A DNA stretch of 64,000 bases from Alphaproteobacteria bacterium UBA6324 (lineage in GTDB: Bacteria; Pseudomonadota; Alphaproteobacteria; CAAGCB01; CAG-977), in assembly GCA_002439085.1 (NCBI GenBank), contig DJSW01000018.1:184636-248635 (forward strand). The letters are read 5' to 3'. Under the pieces are notes generated by a model, which ran no database searches, was not told where the DNA came from, and worked only from the letters and a program-made list of their open reading frames with translations. This document shows positions 59,261 to 64,000 of the stretch, one piece after another; position 1 is the first letter of the stretch, and each line of letters starts with the position of its first letter. The translations under genes were made by a program, and so were the position numbers.

Positions 59261-60725
59261 GTTTGAAACTCCTTTCAGGCTTGTTCAAGCTCGCGCCCGC
59301 CGGAGGTTCGCCCTCCGTCCGCGCCGCAGCCCAAGCCAGCACGCCCGCGACCGCACTGTCGCCGTGGCGGTATTTGCCGTCGGAACCCTTGACGCGCTTG
59401 TCGCTCATGGACGGAACGCCTTTGTTCAAAACGACCAAGCGATGATCGGCGATGATGTCCTCGCTGACGGGAACCGTGATATTGCGGTCTTCGTAGGCGC
59501 GTTTGTATTTCGGAAACCATTCCCCGTACCATTTCGGCGAAGCCATGACGCATTCGACGCGGGCGGAACCGTACTTTTGCAACGCCGCTTCGGCATGGCT
59601 TTGCCCGTTGCCCCGCGCGTCGAATTTCGCATGATGAAACAACGGCAGGGAATCCATAACGGCGAACAAAATCTGTTGCTGAACGTCAAACGGAATTGAC
59701 CGCAATTCCAAAACAAACGCCGTTTTCCACAGGGTCGGATTATCCTCTTGCAGCACCCAGATCACGGACAAGTCGCCGTCGCGTCCGAAATCCTGTCCCA
59801 GCACCGTGCGTTTGTTCGTCGGCAGAGAATCAATCACGGGGCGCAAATTTTCCGCCAGCCAGTCGCTTGTTTTTTCCGACCGCCGTTCGTCCAAAACAAA
59901 ATCGGCGGGCTGCGTGTAACGCAGAACGTTCGCGATCTTGTCCTGACAGTTTTCAATGATGATGCGCGAAAAATACCCGCCGGAACCCCGCGACGGCACG
60001 CAGTCCAGTTCCTCGGCGGCGGAATCGCCGTAAAAGGCGCGAATCCCGTCAACCCATGCGATTTCCTTTTCCGCCGTCCATTCTTCGCCCTTGGTAAAGC
60101 AAATTCGTTTGAAAAGCCCGTCGCGCACGGCTTCGTCAAACGAACAATGCAGCAGTTTGTAGGGCAGATTTCCCTTTTTGATGTCCTCGCACAGCGTGTT
60201 GAACGGGTTTTCCGCTCCGTCGTGGGTCGAGATGATCACGACTTTGCCGCCCCAGATCAGCAGAGCGAAAGCGGCTTTCATCACTTCGGGCAAATCGTCG
60301 TGGAACGCCGCCTCGTCAATAACGACCAGCCCCTGCATACCGCGCAGGGAACGCGGAACGGACGGTAAAGCCAGCACTTTAAACCCGCTGGCGAACTCGA
60401 TTCTGAAAGCCTTGATGCTCTTTTCGGGGCGGGTGTCGTCCTCGAACACCGTATCCTGAACATTGGCGGCGACCTTTAAAATCTGTTTTGAAAAGTCGGC
60501 GACATAGTCGATGAACTCCCGCGCCATTTCCAAGTTGTAGCCCAGATAAAGCACGTCTTGACCGCCCGCAGACCGTTCGGCGGACGCGATCAGCGACGCG
60601 ATTCCGCCCATCGCCCACGAATACCCCGTCCGGCGCGATTTTTCGACCACGGTCACGGGGTTGTCGCAAACGCTTTGCATCAGCTGCTTTTGATACGGCA
60701 AAAATACGGGAGGCGTTTCGGGCAT
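59247..60725 (-). CDS. Terminase large subunit (Mu gp28)
   Basis: 492 residues. The ATPase part shows PVTVVEKSRRTGYSWAMGG (Walker A-like with R-R-T-G), LVVIDEAAFHDDLPE (Walker B) and KVVIISTHDGAENPFN. The nuclease part begins LGQDFGRDGDLSVIWVL with metal-binding Asp. It packages DNA into heads by the headful mechanism. Overlaps gp29 by 14 bases. Confidence 0.93.
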   Translation of the reverse strand: MPETPPVFLPYQKQLMQSVCDNPVTVVEKSRRTGYSWAMGGIASLIASAERSAGGQDVLYLGYNLEMAREFIDYVADFSKQILKVAANVQDTVFEDDTRPEKSIKAFRIEFASGFKVLALPSVPRSLRGMQGLVVIDEAAFHDDLPEVMKAAFALLIWGGKVVIISTHDGAENPFNTLCEDIKKGNLPYKLLHCSFDEAVRDGLFKRICFTKGEEWTAEKEIAWVDGIRAFYGDSAAEELDCVPSRGSGGYFSRIIIENCQDKIANVLRYTQPADFVLDERRSEKTSDWLAENLRPVIDSLPTNKRTVLGQDFGRDGDLSVIWVLQEDNPTLWKTAFVLELRSIPFDVQQQILFAVMDSLPLFHHAKFDARGNGQSHAEAALQKYGSARVECVMASPKWYGEWFPKYKRAYEDRNITVPVSEDIIADHRLVVLNKGVPSMSDKRVKGSDGKYRHGDSAVAGVLAWAAARTEGEPPAGASLNKPERSFKRVWI

Positions 60726-61274
60726 TTATTCCTCCAATCCGAAAACGCCGCGCTTCATCGCGTCCAGTACTTCTTTGGACAATCCGTTCTTTTTGCCTGT
60801 CGCAACCACGGCTTTGACCGCGTCCTGCTTGGCTTGCTCCGCGGCTTCCTTGCGAATACGCAGTTCCATATCCGCCGACATTTTGTTCGCGCTGGACAGT
60901 TCCTTGATCGCTTTCGCCATAAACATCAAATCGGCGGGTGCGACGGTCGGTTCTTCGTCGGACACGCGCGGCAACAAGACGTTGAAAATCACCGTCCGAA
61001 GCATTTCGGTAATCTGCCGCCCGACCTCGTCGTTTTTGAAATCCCCCAGCTCTTTGGCAAAAGCCGTCGAGATTTCGCGCGCCTCGCGCATTTTGCGGGA
61101 CACGTCCTCGAACCGCTGCGAATAACGCCCGACGGCGGAACGCGACACGGTCACGCCCAGTTTTTGCAAGTGCGCCACAATCTCGTCAATCGTCGTCCGG
61201 CCGTCTGACAGCAGGCGGTCGATTTCCGTTTTAATCGGCGGCGGCAACTGTTTAATGCTGGATTTACGCGGCAT
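60726..61274 (-). CDS. Terminase small subunit-like protein (Mu gp27, DUF3486)
   Basis: 182 residues. PRKSSIKQLPPPIKTEIDRL, a helix-turn-helix (TIDEIVAHLQKLGVTVSRSA) and NKMSADMELRIRKEAAEQ are DUF3486 features. Probably the DNA-recognition partner of gp28. Adjacent to gp28 without gap. Confidence 0.9.
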   Translation of the reverse strand: MPRKSSIKQLPPPIKTEIDRLLSDGRTTIDEIVAHLQKLGVTVSRSAVGRYSQRFEDVSRKMREAREISTAFAKELGDFKNDEVGRQITEMLRTVIFNVLLPRVSDEEPTVAPADLMFMAKAIKELSSANKMSADMELRIRKEAAEQAKQDAVKAVVATGKKNGLSKEVLDAMKRGVFGLEE

Positions 61275-61284
61275 TGAAGCCTCC

Positions 61285-61578
61285 TTAAACGGGACGCGGA
61301 CGTTTGACGCCCGGCACGCGGGCGCGCCCTTCCGCCACGTCCAAACCGCGGCCTGTCAGTTTGACGACCGTAACCGTGCGGTAATGTTCGATTTCGACCA
61401 ATCCCTGTTCGGCAAGCCAGTTGACTTCCGTTTCCAGTTTGTCCCGCGAAATGTCCAATCCGATAGCCGTCAGTCCGTCCTGCAAAATCGACGTGTTTTG
61501 CGTGTAATCGTTGTCGTCCCTTAAAAATTTCAAAACAGCCAAACGCTGATTTTCCGTAATCAACTGCTGATATTCCAT
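61285..61578 (-). CDS. Mu gp26-like protein
   Basis: 97 residues from the ATG that overlaps the upstream stop (TGATG). ENQRLAVLKFLRDDNDYTQN and LETEVNWLAEQGLVEIEHY give a winged-helix-like pattern seen in the gp26/VpaChn25_0724 family. Role in packaging or regulation not known. Confidence 0.78.
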   Translation of the reverse strand: MEYQQLITENQRLAVLKFLRDDNDYTQNTSILQDGLTAIGLDISRDKLETEVNWLAEQGLVEIEHYRTVTVVKLTGRGLDVAEGRARVPGVKRPRPV

Positions 61579-61892
61579 CACTTGCGCCCTCCGTTCAGCA
61601 GATATTCCTCTTGCCGTTGCAAAATGGCTTCCGTGCGCGTCAAAACGCTGTCAATGCGTTTCATTTCGCCCGTCAGCCGCTCCACTTGAATGCTGATTTT
61701 GTGAATGTCCTCTTTGCTGGCGACGCTTTTGTAGCCCTGTTCCAAAACGTCCAGCCGCTTTTCGATTTTGTTCAGATCGTCTTTCAGTGCATAAGTCTTC
61801 GCCGCCGTGAACTTCACCCAGCCGAAGAAAAATCCCGCAACGCCGACGATGACGCCCCAGTATTCCGTGATTAAACCGATAAAACCCGCCAT
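61578..61892 (-). CDS. DUF2730 membrane protein (Mu gp25)
   Basis: 104 residues from an ATG overlapping the upstream stop, with GGAGCG upstream. One membrane helix (WGVIVGVAGFFFGWVKF) and a long coiled coil (DDLNKIEKRLDVLEQGYKS, IQVERLTGEMKRIDSVLTR). Matches DUF2730. Confidence 0.82.
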   Translation of the reverse strand: MAGFIGLITEYWGVIVGVAGFFFGWVKFTAAKTYALKDDLNKIEKRLDVLEQGYKSVASKEDIHKISIQVERLTGEMKRIDSVLTRTEAILQRQEEYLLNGGRK

Positions 61893-62092
61893 CAGACACG
61901 CTCCCGTTCCGACTGGCATTCGACGCACAGACGGCACCCCGGAACCGCCTGACGGCGGGCAAGAGGAATCGGCGCACCGCATTCGGCGCAAAATTTCAAT
62001 GATGTATCAACACGAACCGATTTCAGACGCTCCGTCGCTTCGGCGTTCAACGATTCCTGTTCGGCTTGCGCCATGTCCGCAAAGTCAGCCAT
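61892..62092 (-). CDS. DksA/TraR C4-type zinc-finger protein
   Basis: 66 residues after AGGAGG. FCAECGAPIPLARRQAVPGC then RLCVECQSE gives the C-x-x-C-(17)-C-x-x-C finger of phage TraR-like proteins, which bind RNA polymerase. It is the first gene of the packaging operon and lies just downstream of a strong hairpin. Confidence 0.88.
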   Translation of the reverse strand: MADFADMAQAEQESLNAEATERLKSVRVDTSLKFCAECGAPIPLARRQAVPGCRLCVECQSERERV

Positions 62093-62114
62093 TCTTCCTC
62101 CTGTTCAAACAACA

Positions 62115-62146
62115 TAAAAAAAGAATGGCAGAATCTGCCATTCTTC
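62115..62146 (-). terminator. Minus-strand hairpin terminator ahead of the packaging operon
   Basis: AAGAATGGCAGA and TCTGCCATTCTT form a 10-12-bp stem around 62122-62146; on the minus strand it is followed by seven T. It sits only about 25 bases upstream of the TraR-like start, so it either insulates the operon or acts as an attenuator. Confidence 0.75.
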
Positions 62147-62176
62147 AAAATCGTGCCATTTGTCAGGGGGAAAGCC
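62146..62176 (-). repeat. Repeated block upstream of the packaging operon (copy 2)
   Basis: Shares about 27 of 31 bases with 54628-54658. On the minus strand the shared part reads CTTTCCC..CTGACAAATG then (G/A)CAC(G/A)ATT. Both copies are 55-100 bases upstream of a minus-strand late operon, as expected for an activator-dependent phage late promoter. Both are also next to a plus-strand cargo gene. Confidence 0.55.
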
Positions 62177-62244
62177 TTTAATTTATTCAATGTCCACAGA
62201 GTACGATAAATTTTTTCCAATGACAAGAAGCTAAAAATTCACTT

Positions 62245-62274
62245 TTGCACGATGTTTAAAAAACTTGCTATAAT
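62245..62274 (+). promoter_or_regulatory. Promoter of the PIN-domain cargo gene
   Basis: TTGCAC, 18 bases, TATAAT, about 50 bases before the ATG, in AT-rich sequence. Confidence 0.65.
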
Positions 62275-62325
62275 TTTGTTTTTATGGAAAATTAGATAAT
62301 CTTTTACATTTTTAGAGTTTTTACC

Positions 62326-63387
62326 ATGAACAATGACATTAGCGACTATTTTGGAATTATCATTGACACCTCTTATTTTGTTGAGCAATGCTATAAATTT
62401 AACAGCCCAACCTTAACCTTGTTATATGATTTAAAAAAGAGATTCAATATTCAATTATTTTTGCCAGATGTTGTCGATTTTGAAATAAAAAAACATATCA
62501 AACAGGATTGTAATGAGCTCTATGATAAAATATCAAAATATCATTTTATTGATATAAGTAAAGATTTTGGTGATAAGCTTATATTGCATCTCAATAAAAA
62601 ATATAAAAAATTTAATGAAAACCTTTCAACGATAATACTACAATCATCATCAATAGATGTGAGTGATGTATTAAAAAATTATTTTGAACAAACACCGCCT
62701 TTCTCAGCAAAGAAAAAAGAGGAATTTCCTGATGCAATAGCTCTGTATGAAATAAAAAATCTTATACAAAAAATAGGCAAAAAAGTGATTGTTATATCAA
62801 AAGATTCTGATTGGGAAACGTTTCTCAAAGACAATAAGAGTGTATTATTTTTAAATAATATACCATCAGTTTATACATATTTTAAAATAAGCAAAGAATT
62901 TGATGCTAAAACTATAATACCAATAATATCTTCGTATAAATTTAAAGAGATTCTGGAAAGCAAGTTTAATCAATCAACGCCTAATATTGATTTTTTGGAA
63001 CCATACGGCAGCCTATATATAACACCAGAATTTGAAGGATATTCTGTTGAAGATTACGAATTAACAAGAGATGATATAGAAACATTAGAAAAAAATGAAA
63101 ATTTGTACACAATAAAAATAAATATATCATCTACATTATATTGTTATTGCACTTTTAGCTCTGAAATTTACGATTCAATCGACAAAGATTTCACGCCCTA
63201 CAACGATGTATCAAAAAAAATAAAAATATATTTTCAGACGGACATCATATTATCACTCGAAGATAAAAGCAATACCTTAATCCTAAAAGACATTGAGTTA
63301 ATTGATGTTCCAAAATTCTTAAATTTTGGAGAAATCGACCCCGTATCGGATGATTTTTATGAAAACATTGAAGAAAATAATATCTAA
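62326..63387 (+). CDS. PIN-domain (DUF4935-like) protein, AT-rich cargo gene
   Basis: 353 residues. PIN acidic residues are visible: Asp14 (GIIIDTSYF), Glu53 (PDVVDFEIKKH), Asp136 (KKEEFPDAIALYE) and Asp160/Asp162 (VIVISKDSDW). PIN proteins are metal-dependent RNases. Residues 200-353 form a separate beta-rich domain. The gene has its own promoter, opposite orientation, and far lower GC than the phage, which marks it as a moron; a defence role is plausible but unproven. Confidence 0.82.
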   Translation: MNNDISDYFGIIIDTSYFVEQCYKFNSPTLTLLYDLKKRFNIQLFLPDVVDFEIKKHIKQDCNELYDKISKYHFIDISKDFGDKLILHLNKKYKKFNENLSTIILQSSSIDVSDVLKNYFEQTPPFSAKKKEEFPDAIALYEIKNLIQKIGKKVIVISKDSDWETFLKDNKSVLFLNNIPSVYTYFKISKEFDAKTIIPIISSYKFKEILESKFNQSTPNIDFLEPYGSLYITPEFEGYSVEDYELTRDDIETLEKNENLYTIKINISSTLYCYCTFSSEIYDSIDKDFTPYNDVSKKIKIYFQTDIILSLEDKSNTLILKDIELIDVPKFLNFGEIDPVSDDFYENIEENNI

Positions 63388-63776
63388 AACAATTCACCTT
63401 GTTCCGTAACGCTTTTGTTTCCGGCGGTTTCGCCCGATTTGTGGCGGCGGACGGTGCGTATCGTAACGCCCGCCAGACGGGCGGCTTTGGCGGCGGAATG
63501 ACCGTCTTTGATGGCTTGGCGGATAATTCGCCAGACGCGGCCGCGGTTGCCGCCGAACGGGCCCAAAGGAATCTCGATTTCGTTGCCGCCAAACTGTTTG
63601 GCGATTTTTACGGCGTCGTCCATGCCGACAGCGGCGCACAGCCAATGTTCGGGCTTCAAGTTGCGCGGCTGGGGGATATAAGCGACCGAACCGCCTTTGA
63701 CCGCCGCGATTTTCACGGCGGCGGCAAAGCCCGCGATTTCTTCAAATTCCCCCAGAACCCCACTCAACTGCGTCAT
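63384..63776 (-). CDS. mor: Mor-like middle-operon activator
   Basis: 130 residues. AVGMDDAVKIAKQFGGNEIE then IPLGPFGGN is the beta-strand region of the Mor/C family, and AAKAARLAGVTIRTVRRH is its helix-turn-helix. Mu Mor activates the middle promoter. It lies next to gemA as in Mu-like phages. Its end overlaps the convergent PIN gene by 4 bases. Confidence 0.8.
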   Translation of the reverse strand: MTQLSGVLGEFEEIAGFAAAVKIAAVKGGSVAYIPQPRNLKPEHWLCAAVGMDDAVKIAKQFGGNEIEIPLGPFGGNRGRVWRIIRQAIKDGHSAAKAARLAGVTIRTVRRHKSGETAGNKSVTEQGELF

Positions 63777-63777
63777 C

Positions 63778-64000
63778 TCAGCCCTCGATTCTTTTGAGCC
63801 ATTGTTTCAGAATTTCGATGATTTTGATTTGCTGGTCGGGCAAGAGCCATTCGGTTGCGTCCACGCCCGTGTATTTTTTGCAAAAAGCGTCCAAGGCGGT
63901 TTTGTCGGCGGACTGCACCGCGCCCGCCGCCTGCAATTCGCCCCACAGAGCATAGATTTTCTTGACCGCGCTTTGTTTGGTCTGCCGGAACGCCGTTTTG
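63778..64000 (-). CDS. gemA: GemA-like protein (Mu gp16, DUF1018), 5' end outside window
   Basis: The visible C-terminal 73 codons read VKKIYALWGELQAAGAVQSA, KTALDAFCKKYTGVDATEWL and QIKIIEILKQWLKRIEG then stop. This is the typical end of GemA, the early Mu protein that affects host gene expression and DNA supercoiling. It ends one base before mor. Confidence 0.85.
   Translation of the reverse strand, partial: KTAFRQTKQSAVKKIYALWGELQAAGAVQSADKTALDAFCKKYTGVDATEWLLPDQQIKIIEILKQWLKRIEG

Larger units (their letters stand above)
37531..64000 (-). mobile_element. Mu-like transposable prophage, right part (left end outside window)
   Basis: Gene content and order follow phage Mu (GemA, Mor, gp25-gp30, sheath/tube, gp41-gp48, Com plus modification enzyme) with an HK97-type head module in the middle. 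Late genes all read on the minus strand. The right boundary is put at 37531, where a TG dinucleotide starts a segment holding three spaced copies of a 17-bp repeat. Transposase, integration host genes and the other end lie beyond 64000. The lysis genes lie after the fibres and not between Mor and gp25 as in Mu. Confidence 0.88.

Noticed and set aside
1..64000. CRISPR arrays, rRNA or tRNA genes, insertion sequences
   Set aside because: No regularly spaced repeat-spacer array, no rRNA text, no tRNA cloverleaf and no IS transposase were seen.

Overview
The window is a stretch of alphaproteobacterial chromosome (about 1-34 kb), a short defence-type island (33.4-37.5 kb) and the right-hand part of a Mu-like transposable prophage (about 37.5 kb to beyond the right edge). 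Several features point to Alphaproteobacteria: the chvI-chvG-hprK(short)-rapZ-EIIA-HPr-EI cluster, a DUF3035 (BamF-like) lipoprotein, a TIGR02300 'FYDLN' zinc-ribbon protein, and a class II-like AroA. The genome is GC-rich. I cannot name the genus; the composition and small operons would fit an uncultured host-associated lineage, but that is inference.

Core region. 0-3.9 kb: a sugar-nucleotide epimerase, a decayed hydrolase end, a glycerophosphodiesterase, then ribF-lspA and an isochorismatase-fold protein that has lost two catalytic residues. 3.9-10.4 kb: BamF-like lipoprotein, an active/inactive M16 peptidase pair, pgi, mutL. 10.5-14.0 kb (minus): a YfgM-like protein, bamB and der. 14-16.3 kb: small envelope proteins and rlmN. 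16.3-23.5 kb: the ChvG/ChvI two-component system run into a nitrogen/carbon-type PTS phosphorelay and RapZ, ending in an ankyrin protein. 23.5-26.7 kb (minus): phoH-ybeY-lnt and a tiny lipoprotein. 26.7-28.6 kb: a structured non-coding stretch and a LicD/cytidylyltransferase fusion that looks imported. 28.7-33.3 kb: miaB, a Sel1 protein, the FYDLN protein, aroA and cmk.

Island. An HTH-Fic protein behind a strong promoter with spaced repeats, a hypoxanthine/uracil-type DNA glycosylase, and a minus-strand operon encoding a glycine-rich membrane protein, a DarT-type DNA ADP-ribosyltransferase and its DarT1-associated NADAR antitoxin. The first gene of this operon appears to be cut by the prophage end.

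Prophage (minus strand, read right to left): GemA, Mor-like activator, DksA/TraR zinc finger, gp25, gp26, gp27, gp28 terminase, gp29 portal, gp30 MuF with a C-terminal toxin-like domain, an accessory cassette, a protease-capsid fusion, head-tail connectors, sheath, tube, a tail chaperone with a -1 frameshift site, tape measure, Mu-type baseplate, glycine-rich fibres (one with a G9 tract), lysis genes, com-dam, and three spaced repeats at the putative right end. Two AT-rich plus-strand cargo genes (a PIN-domain protein and a membrane protein) and a candidate ~110-nt RNA with its own promoter interrupt the minus-strand order.

Most noteworthy: the putative transposase-site array at the prophage end splitting a DarT operon, the AAATTTT frameshift, the G9 fibre tract, the phage small RNA, and a ~31-bp block repeated upstream of two late operons.
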